Assembly: GCA_026129915.1 (NCBI GenBank) | Contig: JAHCHD010000015.1 | Span: 1 to 49,156, forward strand | Source of the DNA: Bryobacterales bacterium | GTDB lineage: Bacteria > Acidobacteriota > Terriglobia > Bryobacterales > Bryobacteraceae | Direction of reading: 5' to 3' | Length of the DNA: 49,156 bases | Part shown: positions 8,466 to 16,854 of the stretch, one piece after another | How positions within the stretch are numbered: position 1 is the stretch's first letter | Layout: each line of letters begins with the position of its first letter | Notes under the pieces: model-generated | The model's database searches: none | The model's input: the letters and a program-made list of their open reading frames with translations, nothing else | What the model was told of the DNA's origin: nothing | Translations under genes and position numbers: made by a program

Positions 8466-9440
8466 CTAGTCATGCACCTTCTCGATGGAGTAGAAGGCAT
8501 TGTGGAACTCGCCGGTGGTGACGATCAACTCCGCCATCCAGCCAATCAGGAAGGCAAGGAAGGATGAGAGGAACACCGTAGCGCAGGCGATAGCGAGCAA
8601 GACGTTACCGCCAAACACGGCACATAGGACGCCCAGAAGCACCGACACCAGAAACAGGGCCGTGGCGGGAAAGCCGAAGGCATGGGCCGGGCGATCCGCG
8701 TACTTGGTAAGCAGCAGCACAGTGAACAGGTCGTAGAAACCCTTGAACAGGCGCATGAACCCGTACTTGGACTTGCCGAACTCCCGCTTGTGGTGGGTAA
8801 CTACGATCTCAGCGAAGCGAAAGCCATGAGCGTGCGCAATTACCGGCAGAAAGCGGTGCATCTCGCCGTGGAGCCGAAGCGCCTGAGCCACTTCACGCCG
8901 ATAGCATTTGAAGCCACAGTTCACGTCATGCACCTTTAGCCCTGTGGTCCAGCTCACCATGAGATTGAAGATGCGCGAGGGCAGGACTTTGGAAGCGGGG
9001 TCGTGCCGCCGCTTCTTCCATCCGGACACAAGGTCGTAGCCTTCAGCGATCTTGGCGAGGAATCGCGGAATCTCCTTGGGATCGTCCTGAAGGTCACCGT
9101 CCATGGTGAATACAACATCGCCCTTCACCAGCCGAAACCCGGCCTTCAGCGCGGCAGTCTTGCCAAAGTTGCGGCGGAACTTCACCATCCGCACCACACC
9201 AGGCACATAGAGCGTTTCCAGCACCTTCCAGGTGTCGTCGGTGGAACCGTCATCGATGAAAAGGATCTCATGTTGATAGGAGGCAAGTTGCTCGCGTACC
9301 CGGCGGGTGAGTTCCGCTACGGTATCCCGTTCGTTCTTCACGGGAACCACAACGCTCACAAAGGGCAGGTGGCGGGAGGCATCTCCTACAGGGAGCGGGG
9401 CTGGTGATCCATTCTCGGGATGTTGCTCTGGTGCGGACAA
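8466..9440 (-). CDS. family 2 glycosyltransferase, polyprenol-phosphate sugar synthase type
   Basis: The GT-A fold is clear: SVVVPVKNERDTV at the N-terminus, then DDGSTDDTW, RRNFGKTAALKAGF and the metal/sugar-nucleotide motif DGDLQDDP. A C-terminal pair of TM helices follows, then another helix (GWMAELIVTTGE). This matches the DPM1/GtrB/ArnC-like class that transfers a sugar from a nucleotide donor to polyprenyl phosphate at the inner membrane. The start is uncertain. A longer GTG start at 9551 sits beside a hairpin just after gpmA and adds an atypical Arg/Cys-rich leader. I prefer TTG at 9440 (324 aa), which has a weak AAGAGA upstream. The next gene is the flippase-like protein. Confidence 0.85.
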   Translation of the reverse strand: MSAPEQHPENGSPAPLPVGDASRHLPFVSVVVPVKNERDTVAELTRRVREQLASYQHEILFIDDGSTDDTWKVLETLYVPGVVRMVKFRRNFGKTAALKAGFRLVKGDVVFTMDGDLQDDPKEIPRFLAKIAEGYDLVSGWKKRRHDPASKVLPSRIFNLMVSWTTGLKVHDVNCGFKCYRREVAQALRLHGEMHRFLPVIAHAHGFRFAEIVVTHHKREFGKSKYGFMRLFKGFYDLFTVLLLTKYADRPAHAFGFPATALFLVSVLLGVLCAVFGGNVLLAIACATVFLSSFLAFLIGWMAELIVTTGEFHNAFYSIEKVHD

Positions 9441-9530
9441 AATTCGGTCTCTTTTCGCAAACAGCCACCGCTTTCGTCGGCTGCGAAGGCAGCGCGGAGT
9501 GTGGCATAGAGAATCAGGCGCGGGTCTGCC

Positions 9531-9548
9531 GCACGGCTCCCGCCGTGC
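9531..9548. terminator. hairpin between gpmA and the GT2 gene
   Basis: GCACGGC and GCCGTGC form a perfect 7-bp stem around a 4-nt loop, 22 bp after the gpmA stop. No T-tract follows, so it may be a weak terminator or an mRNA-stabilising structure. It argues against translation of GT2 from the GTG at 9551. Confidence 0.4.
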
Positions 9549-9569
9549 CACCCGCGCCCGTGGCTTCGA

Positions 9570-10316
9570 CTACTGCTTCTTGCCTTGGTTCGCCACCGCC
9601 TGCGCCGCAGCGGCCACCTTCTCCGCATCACCAAGATAGTAGCTCTTGATCGGCTTCAGGTCAGCATCCAGTTCATACACCAAAGGGATGCCGGTGGGGA
9701 TATTTAATCCCACAATCTCATCATCAGAGATGTTGTCGAGGTACTTCACCAGAGCCCTCAGGCTGTTGCCATGCGCGGCAATCAGCACACGCTTGCCACT
9801 CTTTACCATGGGTGCGATTTCCTCGTGCCACAACGGAAGGAAGCGGGCAACGGTATCTTTGAGGCACTCCGTCAGAGGCAGCTCTTCGGGTGTCAGGCTA
9901 GCGTACCGAGGGTCTTGGCCTGGGTAACGTTCGTCAGACGGCTCCAGGGCGGGCGGAGGGGTGTCGTAACTGCGACGCCATACCTTTACCTGTTCGTCGC
10001 CGAACTTCTCAGCGGTTTCAGCCTTATTCAGACCTTGCAGCGCGCCGTAGTGCCTTTCGTTCAGCCGCCAGCGACGGTGCACCGGAATCCACATCAAGTC
10101 CATTTCATCCAGCACCAGCCACAGCGTGCGGATGGCCCGCTTCAATACAGAAGTGAAAGCGACATCAAAAGTGAACCCATCGGCCAGCAACTGTTTGCCG
10201 CCTTCGGCAGCCTCTACGCGACCTTTGTCCGAGAGGTCAACATCCTTCCATCCGGTGAACCGATTTTCTTTGTTCCATTGGCTTTCGCCGTGACGAATGA
10301 GTACGAGTTTATACAT
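9570..10316 (-). CDS. gpmA: 2,3-bisphosphoglycerate-dependent phosphoglycerate mutase
   Basis: It interconverts 3- and 2-phosphoglycerate in glycolysis and gluconeogenesis. The 248-aa protein has the family's usual length. The catalytic motif [10 protein letters not shown] puts the phosphorylated histidine at residue 9. [14 protein letters not shown], the [21 protein letters not shown] block with the acid/base Glu, and the second histidine in [15 protein letters not shown] are all intact. AGGA lies 8 nt before the ATG. The C-terminus has a short Ala-rich tail. It is the first gene of the minus-strand group leading to GT2, the flippase-like protein and YIP1, although the hairpin after it may separate it from them. 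Confidence 0.97.
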   Translation of the reverse strand: MYKLVLIRHGESQWNKENRFTGWKDVDLSDKGRVEAAEGGKQLLADGFTFDVAFTSVLKRAIRTLWLVLDEMDLMWIPVHRRWRLNERHYGALQGLNKAETAEKFGDEQVKVWRRSYDTPPPALEPSDERYPGQDPRYASLTPEELPLTECLKDTVARFLPLWHEEIAPMVKSGKRVLIAAHGNSLRALVKYLDNISDDEIVGLNIPTGIPLVYELDADLKPIKSYYLGDAEKVAAAAQAVANQGKKQ

Positions 10317-10412
10317 GAATACCGTCCTGAATGGGGGTCCGGGCAGAGCGGCGGGCTGGGGATTCGCAGACCCACGGCTGCCGCTTCTAAACCGGGAACC
10401 ATGCCAAATGCC

Positions 10413-10418
10413 AGTATA
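10413..10418 (-). promoter_or_regulatory. putative -10 box TATACT upstream of gpmA
   Basis: TATACT on the minus strand lies 96 nt upstream of the gpmA ATG, in the 161-bp gap after the lipoprotein gene. I see no convincing -35 hexamer. It is weak positional evidence only. Confidence 0.25.
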
Positions 10419-10477
10419 CGTTAGTCACCCGGACACCCCTCGCCGGTGGGTGGCAAGCGGCGCGTGAAACGGCGAGT

Positions 10478-11773
10478 TCAGTTTCCTCGCAGCGAGTCCC
10501 ACACACGGCCCGGTGTCCCCAGGATGCGATCACCGAAACCAGGCTGGGGAATAGGGGCGGGCCTTCCGTCGAAGGCCGGCTCGGGAAGCCGTTGCATGAT
10601 GGGAAGCTGCTTGAGGGGATCGTAGTTCGGCCAGGGTACGTTCTGCACCAGCCGCACCCGAACTCCCGCAAGTTCATAGGTCTTGCGGTGCACTAACCCT
10701 TGCCGCTCCCGGACAGCCAGCCGGAAGCGCATTCCACCCTCTTCCTGCGGCAGTATGTCTACAGGAAGATAGCCCTCCACCCCGCGCTGAATGAAGGCAG
10801 TCTCGTACCGGGCGAGGCGATTGTTCCAGGTGAATACACGGAAGCTATCGAAATCGTAGGCAACATCGGAAGTGGCCAGTGTGGTCCACAGCCAATTTTG
10901 TGCCGTACCCTCGCGATTGGCAGGCCCGAGCGAGAAATAGGAAGTGATGCGGGCACCTTCCGCGTACTGGGCCACGCGGTCGGGGATGGCTGGCGACAGC
11001 CGCGCGTTCAGCGCCCACCCGGACACCCCTTGCTTATTGCGAACCAAGGTCCACAGGTCGCCCGAAGCCCGAGTGTCAGGGCCTCGGTATTCGTCCACCA
11101 CCCCCTCGTCCGCGAGCTGCTGGATGCGAACTGCACTCAGCCCGGAGAGGCGCATCCAGGCCATGGGTGGCTCTGGCGGTGGCGGAGGCGCTGGCGGCAG
11201 GATCTCTTCGGAGACCTCCGGTTCCTCGGCTGGGCGTCGCACGGAGGCGCGGGACGGTTGGGCTTCCAAGAGCGGACCCGCGTCATAGGGGGCACGCGGA
11301 TGGCGCTCATGCGCAATGACATCCACCAGCTCTTCTTCCTGAATCTGGAAAATGCTGGGGGCCAGACGGTTGGGGTGATTGTGTGCGTTCAGCAGCGCGT
11401 AGACCCTGGCCTGCCCTTGCGAAGGGCTGTCCGCGGCCAGCCGGGCCAGGGAATTCACTTCGTTCACCTGGCGCTCGTTGAACAAACCGCTGCGGTGAGT
11501 CCACCCTTCCACGCCTGCTTCATTGCGCACGTAGTAGAAGTTTCGGCGACGCCGCAGCAGTTGCACCTTCTCGCCGAAACGCATCTCACCGCTGATGGCC
11601 GCCTGTGGCTCCAGCTCCGCAAACACGCGCAACGTGACTGACCCCACATAGGCCGTGCCGACGGAAGAAATGGTTTCCGCCGGGCGGTCGCACGCGCCCA
11701 GAAAGCCAAGGAACATCGCAACTGCCAAACCGAGGCAGGCGGAAGAAACGGGGAAACGAAAGTTGGTGGTCAC
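10478..11773 (-). CDS. SH3-domain-type lipoprotein, envelope protein of unknown function
   Basis: The GTG start at 11773 has AAGGC just upstream. The N-terminus is a lipoprotein signal, with hydrophobic residues 12-25 and lipobox L25-G-A-C28. Residues 38-95 contain an SH3b-like segment (VTLRVFAELEPQAAISGEMRFGEKVQLLRRRRN, then YVRNEAGVEGWTHRSGLF). A second similar module lies near residue 225 (LWTLVRNKQGVSGWALNARLS). Between them is a Pro-rich linker (EILPPAPPPPPEPP). The C-terminal half has no fold I recognise. The likely location is the outer or inner membrane, facing the periplasm. It lies 51 bp downstream of the uracil-DNA glycosylase gene and may be cotranscribed with it. Confidence 0.75.
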   Translation of the reverse strand: MTTNFRFPVSSACLGLAVAMFLGFLGACDRPAETISSVGTAYVGSVTLRVFAELEPQAAISGEMRFGEKVQLLRRRRNFYYVRNEAGVEGWTHRSGLFNERQVNEVNSLARLAADSPSQGQARVYALLNAHNHPNRLAPSIFQIQEEELVDVIAHERHPRAPYDAGPLLEAQPSRASVRRPAEEPEVSEEILPPAPPPPPEPPMAWMRLSGLSAVRIQQLADEGVVDEYRGPDTRASGDLWTLVRNKQGVSGWALNARLSPAIPDRVAQYAEGARITSYFSLGPANREGTAQNWLWTTLATSDVAYDFDSFRVFTWNNRLARYETAFIQRGVEGYLPVDILPQEEGGMRFRLAVRERQGLVHRKTYELAGVRVRLVQNVPWPNYDPLKQLPIMQRLPEPAFDGRPAPIPQPGFGDRILGTPGRVWDSLRGN

Positions 11774-11824
11774 GCCTTGCCGCTATCGTAACAACCGCTA
11801 ACCCAGATGGCGAACTGCCTGCCA

Positions 11825-12838
11825 TTACTGGCCGGGCAGATTGGCTGGATCGTCATAAACAAAGTGGAGCACCTTCTTAAGATCTTCCCAGGAAAGACGC
11901 TTCGCATCCGGGCTATAGGCGCGCAGAAGGAAGGAGGGGTGATAGGTCACCATCACCGGAATCTCGCGCCAGGTTTGCCAGTTGCCTCGCAGGTCACCCA
12001 TCTTTTCCTTGGTATTCAGCAGCGCCTGCGCCGCTGTTGCGCCCAGCACGCAGATCGCCTTGGGCTGGAGGACGGCCAGTTGCCGGTAGAGGAACTGGCC
12101 GCAGATTTCCATTTCGTCGTTCTCCGGCTTGCGGTTCTTGGGCGGCCGGCACTTCACGACGTTACAGATGTAGACATCCTTTCGCAAGATGGGAAGGCCC
12201 TCTTTTTCCGCCGTACCCTCGATCATCCGCGTCAGGAGTTGGCCCGCCTTTCCGACAAAGGGAAACCCGCTGAGGTCTTCGTCCTCGCCGGGTCCTTCGC
12301 CCACAAACACCAGCTTTGCGTGCTCGTTGCCAGAGCCAAACACGATATTTGTGCGGCCGTGTGACAAGCGGCAGCGCTTGCAATCGCCAATATCCTCGCG
12401 GATCCGGGAAAGACTGTCTTCTTTGGGATCCAAGCCCATCGCATCGTACATACTTGGTGACCTCGCCGCCAAATCCGAGGACTTCAGCCGGGTGGAAAGC
12501 AGAGGAAGCAGTGGCTTCTGTGGGGGTTCAGGCGCGGAAGGGGAACCGCTGGTGGATTGGTTCCCCGCTTGCGCGGCCACGGCCGGAGCGGCGGGTGGGG
12601 CAGCGGGTGGGGTTGCCGGAGGTCGAAGCGCCGGGGCACTTGCCGGGCTGGGTATTGATTGGCGCGGCGCGGGGGATTCGCTACGCCCAACCGTGGCGGG
12701 AGGCGTCCCCCGCGACCCTGGCTTTGCCGCCTGTTGCACCAATGCCGTTAGCGTGTTCACCCCATCGGGCAGGTAGAGTTGATCCTGGCCCAGGTCCTGC
12801 AAGTACTCCAGTTCGCGAATCAGTTCTCGAGGGGTCAT
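11825..12838 (-). CDS. type 4 (Fe-S) uracil-DNA glycosylase
   Basis: It removes uracil from DNA as the first step of base excision repair. The glycosylase core occupies residues 145-337. Motif A is GEGPGEDEDLSGFPFVGKAG (180-199), the motif with the conserved His is TYHPSFLLR (299-307), and C153, C156, C230 and C246 are the expected [4Fe-4S] ligands. Residues 40-120 form a Pro/Ala/Ser-rich linker after a short helical N-terminus (ELIRELEYLQDLGQDQLYL). Such an extension also occurs in phage SPO1 polymerase-like family members. The gene begins 8 bp after the coaBC stop and is probably cotranscribed with it. The uracil specificity is taken from the family and is not proved by sequence. Confidence 0.93.
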   Translation of the reverse strand: MTPRELIRELEYLQDLGQDQLYLPDGVNTLTALVQQAAKPGSRGTPPATVGRSESPAPRQSIPSPASAPALRPPATPPAAPPAAPAVAAQAGNQSTSGSPSAPEPPQKPLLPLLSTRLKSSDLAARSPSMYDAMGLDPKEDSLSRIREDIGDCKRCRLSHGRTNIVFGSGNEHAKLVFVGEGPGEDEDLSGFPFVGKAGQLLTRMIEGTAEKEGLPILRKDVYICNVVKCRPPKNRKPENDEMEICGQFLYRQLAVLQPKAICVLGATAAQALLNTKEKMGDLRGNWQTWREIPVMVTYHPSFLLRAYSPDAKRLSWEDLKKVLHFVYDDPANLPGQ

Positions 12839-12846
12839 GGATCGGG

Positions 12847-14061
12847 TTAAGCAACTCCGTGCAGCGCCAGCCGGAGTTTCAGGCTTTCATCCAGGATACG
12901 ATCTGCGATTGCCCGCTTGGAAGCGCGGGCCACCGGGATGGCATCGCCCCGGCGGGTCACCAAAACCACCTCGTTCTCATCAGACTCAAAGCCCAGGCCT
13001 TCGCCGCCCACCAGATTACCCACCACCATGTCGCACTTTTTCGTTTCCAGCTTACGCCGGGCCTCACGGACAAGGTCCTGGGTTTCCGCGGCGAAGCCAA
13101 TCAGCAACCGATCGCCGCGCACCGCTCCTACCTCGGCGAGGATGTCGGGCGTGGGGCTGAGTTCCAGGGAAAACCGAGCCGGTGTCTTCTTGATCTTCTG
13201 CTGTGGCACTAGCTCCAAGTGAAAATCGGCTACCGCCGCGGCTTTGATGATGATGGTGGCTTCCGGTACGCGCGCCATCACCGCATCGCGCATCTCCCGC
13301 GCGGTCCGCACGGAGACCGTCTCCACGTCAACCAGCCGCGCCAATTCCACCGGCCCGCTTACGAGAATTACGCGTGCGCCCCGGGCTCGGGCCGCCTCTG
13401 CCAAGGCATAGCCCATCTTGCCGCTCGAACGATTGGAGAGAAAACGCACGGGATCGAGAGGTTCCTGCGTCGGGCCGGCCGTGATCAACACCACTTCCCC
13501 GTCGAGGTCGCGACGCGGGTGCGCCAGTGCTTGCACCACAGCAGCAATCTGCGCAGGTTCGGCAAGGCGCCCCGCACCCACCATTCCACACGCCAGATGC
13601 CCGACGCCTGGCTCCACGATGGTGTGGCCCCTGCTAGCCAGCGTAGCCAGATTGGCTCGCGTGGCGTCGTGCTGCCACATATTCGAATTCATTGCCGGAG
13701 CCAGCACCACGGGGCCGCGAAAGGCAAGGTACAGGGTGCTTAGGAAGTCGTTGGCAAGCCCATGGGCGAACTTTGCCAGCAGGTCCGCGGTGGCTGGCGC
13801 CACCAGCAACAACTCATTGTCTTGCGCCACACGGATGTGCTCAATGGCGCTAGAAAGCACCTCATCGCCACCACCGGTCGCAAAAAGGTCAGTGATTACT
13901 TTTCGCCCGGTGAGTGCGGCGAAGGTGAGCGGGCGGATGAACTCCTGCGCGGCATGGGTAAGCACCACCTCTACGGTGTGGCCATTCTCCATCAGCAATC
14001 GGGCCAGCTCGGCGGCTTTGTAGGCGGCGATGCCCCCGGATACGCCCATAGCGATGTTCAT
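12847..14061 (-). CDS. coaBC: bifunctional phosphopantothenoylcysteine decarboxylase / phosphopantothenate-cysteine ligase
   Basis: It catalyses two consecutive steps of coenzyme A synthesis. The 404-aa protein has the normal length. The N-terminal flavoprotein domain (CoaC) starts with MGVSGGIAAYKAAELARLL and carries APAMNSNMW plus the active-site cysteine in GHLACGMVGAGRLAEP. The CoaB domain starts near residue 190 with LITAGPTQEPLDPVRFLSN-RSSGKMGYALAEAA. KAAAVADF and VGNLVGGEGLGFESD, typical of the ligase half, follow. It lies 84 bp downstream of rpoZ, a neighbourhood conserved in many bacteria (gmk-rpoZ-coaBC), although gmk is absent here. Confidence 0.97.
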   Translation of the reverse strand: MNIAMGVSGGIAAYKAAELARLLMENGHTVEVVLTHAAQEFIRPLTFAALTGRKVITDLFATGGGDEVLSSAIEHIRVAQDNELLLVAPATADLLAKFAHGLANDFLSTLYLAFRGPVVLAPAMNSNMWQHDATRANLATLASRGHTIVEPGVGHLACGMVGAGRLAEPAQIAAVVQALAHPRRDLDGEVVLITAGPTQEPLDPVRFLSNRSSGKMGYALAEAARARGARVILVSGPVELARLVDVETVSVRTAREMRDAVMARVPEATIIIKAAAVADFHLELVPQQKIKKTPARFSLELSPTPDILAEVGAVRGDRLLIGFAAETQDLVREARRKLETKKCDMVVGNLVGGEGLGFESDENEVVLVTRRGDAIPVARASKRAIADRILDESLKLRLALHGVA

Positions 14062-14145
14062 GGAACCCCCCGAAACGGCAATGCGGTGAGCCGCGCGGGC
14101 CCGGAACCGCAGGGTGGAAACACACCCAGTATCCAGAAACAGGCG

Positions 14146-14391
14146 TTAGCTGGCGAGGTTCGCCCGCGCTTCGGGAGACAGAACCTCATACTCCACCAAA
14201 CCGCGGCGCACCTCTTCCATGGCGACAGCGGTGGCCTTGCTGGTGGCGGAAAGCAAATACGGGCGAGCCCCGGCCTGCAATTGGCGCGCGCGCCGAGCTG
14301 CTACCGTGATGTAGCGAAAGCGGCTGCGCTCGGGATCGTCAGGGATAGACGTAGATTGGGTCTTGGTGACGCGATATTGGCGGGTGCTCAT
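14146..14391 (-). CDS. rpoZ: DNA-directed RNA polymerase omega subunit
   Basis: This 81-aa protein has the size and pattern of omega, which assists RNA polymerase assembly by clamping the beta-prime C-terminus. The RYITVAARRARQLQAGA helix corresponds to the conserved omega helix with the AxxRARQL pattern. It is followed by ATSKATAVAMEEVRRGLVEYE, which matches the KxTxxALEEIxxGxI block. The ATG at 14391 is the only good start. It is followed by coaBC. In many genomes gmk precedes rpoZ; here a STAS protein gene lies upstream, with a 152-bp gap. Confidence 0.9.
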   Translation of the reverse strand: MSTRQYRVTKTQSTSIPDDPERSRFRYITVAARRARQLQAGARPYLLSATSKATAVAMEEVRRGLVEYEVLSPEARANLAS

Positions 14392-14458
14392 GTCGAAAAT
14401 CCAGGTTGCGAATGTTGGTTGAGCAGAAGCTGACTGCTAAAAATGTCGCTAACCCACT

Positions 14459-14464
14459 ATTGTA
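14459..14464 (-). promoter_or_regulatory. putative -10 box TACAAT upstream of rpoZ
   Basis: TACAAT on the minus strand lies 67 nt before the rpoZ ATG, in the 152-bp gap after the STAS gene. It probably drives rpoZ-coaBC-UDG. I see no strong -35 element. Confidence 0.35.
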
Positions 14465-14543
14465 CAACAGCTTGCAAAATCCCGAAAGCCCATTGCAGCG
14501 CGCGACGAAAACCCCGAAGGCGGCCGCTGGGAAGTTCCTGCCG

Positions 14544-14888
14544 TTAGTGAAAGCTGCGAATGGCCGTTGCCTCGTCGTCGAAGACTTCAAATACCGTGTA
14601 GAGCTTAGTGATCTGCAAGAGGTCTCGCACCCGTTTGGTGAGCTTCAGCAACTTCAGCTGGCCGCCCATTTCGTGCAAATTAGTGAAGCCGGAAACAAGC
14701 TCGCCAATACCGGAGCTGTCGATATAGGTAACCTCTTCGAGATTGAGCAGGATCTTCGCATCGCGAACCACAGTGACGGCGCGCAATGATTCCCGCAGGG
14801 TACTGGAACCCTCACCGAGGGTGATGCGCCCTGCCACATCCAGCACGGAGACATCCCCCACCTGACGGGTCGTCACCGATACACTCAT
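14544..14888 (-). CDS. STAS-domain anti-sigma factor antagonist (RsbV/SpoIIAA-like)
   Basis: This is a 114-aa single STAS domain. The phosphorylation loop TYIDSSGIGELVSGF places a serine at position 58, the same context as the kinase target in SpoIIAA/RsbV. In such systems the unphosphorylated antagonist binds the anti-sigma kinase and frees the sigma factor. It starts at an ATG with GAGGAG upstream, 45 bp after the RsbW-like kinase gene, so both are likely one operon. No sigma factor gene is adjacent, and the downstream target is unknown. Confidence 0.9.
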   Translation of the reverse strand: MSVSVTTRQVGDVSVLDVAGRITLGEGSSTLRESLRAVTVVRDAKILLNLEEVTYIDSSGIGELVSGFTNLHEMGGQLKLLKLTKRVRDLLQITKLYTVFEVFDDEATAIRSFH

Positions 14889-14933
14889 GCCTGCTCCTCC
14901 TCGAAACCTCGCGCCGTCAGTCCCCGCGGGATA

Positions 14934-15377
14934 TTACCCGGACTGCCCAATCTTCTTGACTAGCTTCACTTCCGTACCGCCGCCGCTGCGCCGCCTGACG
15001 ACGTAATCGTCCATAAACGCACGGATGAGCATGATGCCCCGCCCGGACTGCCTCAACACATTCTCGCCCTCGTTAGGGTCAGGAACCTGGTCTGGATCGA
15101 AACCGTTTCCCTCATCGCAGATGATCACGATCATGCTGTGGGGCGATGTTTCCACGCGGAAAAGCACCTTCTTGTGGCGGTTATACTTGTTGCCGTGCAC
15201 CACGGCGTTCACCATGGCCTCGCGCACCGACATGCCCACGCGATGCAATTCATCCTCGCCCACACCGCACTGCGCAGCAATCTCCAGTGCCTTTTCCTCG
15301 GCTTGGTCGACGCTGTCCAAATTGGAAGCGAGTTCGAGGTGAAGCGCGCAGTTGGTCTGTTCCGAAGATCCGCTCAT
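14934..15377 (-). CDS. anti-sigma regulatory serine kinase, RsbW/SpoIIAB-like HATPase
   Basis: This GHKL-type ATPase (147 aa from the ATG at 15377) has an N box REAMVNAVVHGNKYN, a G1 box CDEGNGFDPDQVPDP and a G2 box SGRGIMLIRAFMDDY. These are the elements of the RsbW family of anti-sigma serine kinases. The frame extends to a TTG at 15434, but that start lacks a ribosome site and adds a Pro-rich tail. The ATG is preceded by a weak GAAAG. It is the first gene of a two-gene unit with the STAS antagonist. The expected role is phosphorylation of the STAS partner and sequestration of an unknown regulator. Confidence 0.88.
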   Translation of the reverse strand: MSGSSEQTNCALHLELASNLDSVDQAEEKALEIAAQCGVGEDELHRVGMSVREAMVNAVVHGNKYNRHKKVLFRVETSPHSMIVIICDEGNGFDPDQVPDPNEGENVLRQSGRGIMLIRAFMDDYVVRRRSGGGTEVKLVKKIGQSG

Positions 15378-15475
15378 GATGCTTTCAAAAGGATACCCGG
15401 GGGGCAGATCCGGCAGCGATTCCGCCACTAACAATACAGTGCGGAGCGCGACCAGATTCTGCGAAACCTCTCGTC

Positions 15476-15481
15476 ATTCTA
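15476..15481 (-). promoter_or_regulatory. putative -10 box TAGAAT upstream of the RsbW-like gene
   Basis: TAGAAT on the minus strand lies 98 nt before the ATG at 15377. It immediately follows the small hairpin that ends the oxidoreductase transcript. It is a plausible promoter for the kinase/antagonist pair; no -35 is obvious. Confidence 0.35.
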
Positions 15482-15489
15482 ACGTAAAC

Positions 15490-15505
15490 CCGGCGCTCGG
15501 GCCGG
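15490..15505 (-). terminator. possible terminator hairpin after the Gfo/Idh/MocA gene
   Basis: On the minus strand CCGGC and GCCGG form a 5-bp GC stem with a 6-nt loop, followed by GTTTACGTT. It sits 74 bp beyond the oxidoreductase stop. The stem is short and the T-tract interrupted, so the call is tentative. Confidence 0.25.
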
Positions 15506-15578
15506 AATGCTTATTGCACCCAATGGCCAGTGATGCAGCAGGCCCGGGAACCCGCGGCCTCACTGGCACAGCGAACAC

Positions 15579-16853
15579 TCAGGCATAGGACTTTGGTGTA
15601 ACGGAAGCCGGTGACCCATACTGGATTTCCACTTCGCGCCCACCGGAGAGCAGCGAGAGACGGCCAGCCTCCACGACCAGTTCATTGAAGGCGCTGTTGG
15701 CGGGTGTGGCCAGAATTCCCTGGGCATCGATTTCGGAAAGCAGCCGCCGGCGCGTTTCGAGCGATGAGGCACGCTCACCCGCAACCGCCACAGATTCCAC
15801 CGCTTTGCAGGCTTCCACGAGGCGGGCAACGCTGCGATAGCCGTAGCCAGTGGGAAGCAGCGTTTCGGCACCTACATCCAGGTATTGAAAATACTCGGTA
15901 CTCGGCTCGTGGAAGGCGGTTGTGCCCGGGCCCTGGGGCGGTTCCGTGTAGACGTAGCGCATGCCGCGGTACTGGTCGTCGTGCTCAAGATAGCCGCCAC
16001 GATCCTTGCCTGTGTCACTGAAATAAAGAATCAGGCCCTGGGTGTTCGAACCGGGCGCGGCATCGGGAAAACTCAGAGAATTCTGCACATTGACGCAAGC
16101 GCCGTTTTCCCAGATTATGCGGGCGTCGGTCCAAAGATAGCCCTCGGCTCCGTTTGGAAAGCGGTCCTTCAGCCCGTAGACGCTTACTGACTTGGGCAGC
16201 AGGCCGGTGATGAAGTGGACAAGGTCAACGTAATGACAGCCGATGTAGGTGAAGGCGTCGGAGAACTCAGCGTGGAACCAGTTCTGGAACTTCGAGTGCC
16301 GGTAATACCACTTCTCCATCAGGCAGGCGGTACCCAGACGCAGTTCCCCAAACATCCCGGCGCGAAAGCGGCGGCGCGCGATCAGGCTGCGGTCGTCGAA
16401 ACGCTTGTGGTACTCCACTCCCACAAAGAGACCGCGCGCGCGGGCCTCCGTCTCGATGGCAACGGCATCGGCGTGGCGGAGCACGAGGGGCTTCACACAG
16501 ATGACGTGAAGGTCGCGTTCCAGCGCAGCCATCACAGACTCAAAGTGAAGCTGATCCGGCAGGGCGATGATGGCAATGCTGCCTGCCGGCAGCGTGGCAA
16601 ACATCTCACGGTACAGGCCGGGGTGCTTCGCGTCCGGGTTGCTATCCATTGGTGGCCAGGCAACGAACGAAGACCGCGGGAAGGCGTTGTGTATCGTCTC
16701 GGATGCGGCCAGCTCATGCAAGGTGCGACCGTGCTGAGCGCAAACCAGAATCTCGCCGATGTCGCCCAGTCGCTGGAGTTCGTACAGCGAGGGCAGAATC
16801 TGGTCGTGGGTGATCATGCCGCCACCTACGACCGCTACTTTCGGTTGGGCCAT
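15579..16853 (-). CDS. Gfo/Idh/MocA-family NAD(P)-dependent oxidoreductase
   Basis: The start MAQPKVAVVGGGMITHDQ at 16853 begins a Rossmann fold and lies 1 bp after the aminotransferase stop. The much longer upstream frame only overlaps that gene. The 424-aa protein has the family layout: an N-terminal dinucleotide domain with VAVVGGGM, the ICVKPLVL segment in the place of the usual EKP motif, then a C-terminal alpha/beta domain (GVEYHKRFDDRSLIARRRFRAG, IGCHYVDLVHFITG). Members oxidise or reduce sugars, inositols or amino sugars. The close coupling to a class III aminotransferase suggests a keto/amino sugar or related substrate, but this is inference. Confidence 0.88.
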   Translation of the reverse strand: MAQPKVAVVGGGMITHDQILPSLYELQRLGDIGEILVCAQHGRTLHELAASETIHNAFPRSSFVAWPPMDSNPDAKHPGLYREMFATLPAGSIAIIALPDQLHFESVMAALERDLHVICVKPLVLRHADAVAIETEARARGLFVGVEYHKRFDDRSLIARRRFRAGMFGELRLGTACLMEKWYYRHSKFQNWFHAEFSDAFTYIGCHYVDLVHFITGLLPKSVSVYGLKDRFPNGAEGYLWTDARIIWENGACVNVQNSLSFPDAAPGSNTQGLILYFSDTGKDRGGYLEHDDQYRGMRYVYTEPPQGPGTTAFHEPSTEYFQYLDVGAETLLPTGYGYRSVARLVEACKAVESVAVAGERASSLETRRRLLSEIDAQGILATPANSAFNELVVEAGRLSLLSGGREVEIQYGSPASVTPKSYA

Positions 16854-16854
16854 C

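Noticed and set aside
10426..11030. 15-bp direct repeat CACCCGGACACCCCT at 10426 and 11016
   Set aside because: One copy is within codons of the SH3-like module. About one such match is expected by chance in 49 kb of GC-rich sequence.
15379..15434. Longer RsbW-like start at TTG 15434
   Set aside because: No ribosome site, and the added Pro-rich residues are not part of the HATPase fold; the ATG at 15377 is preferred.
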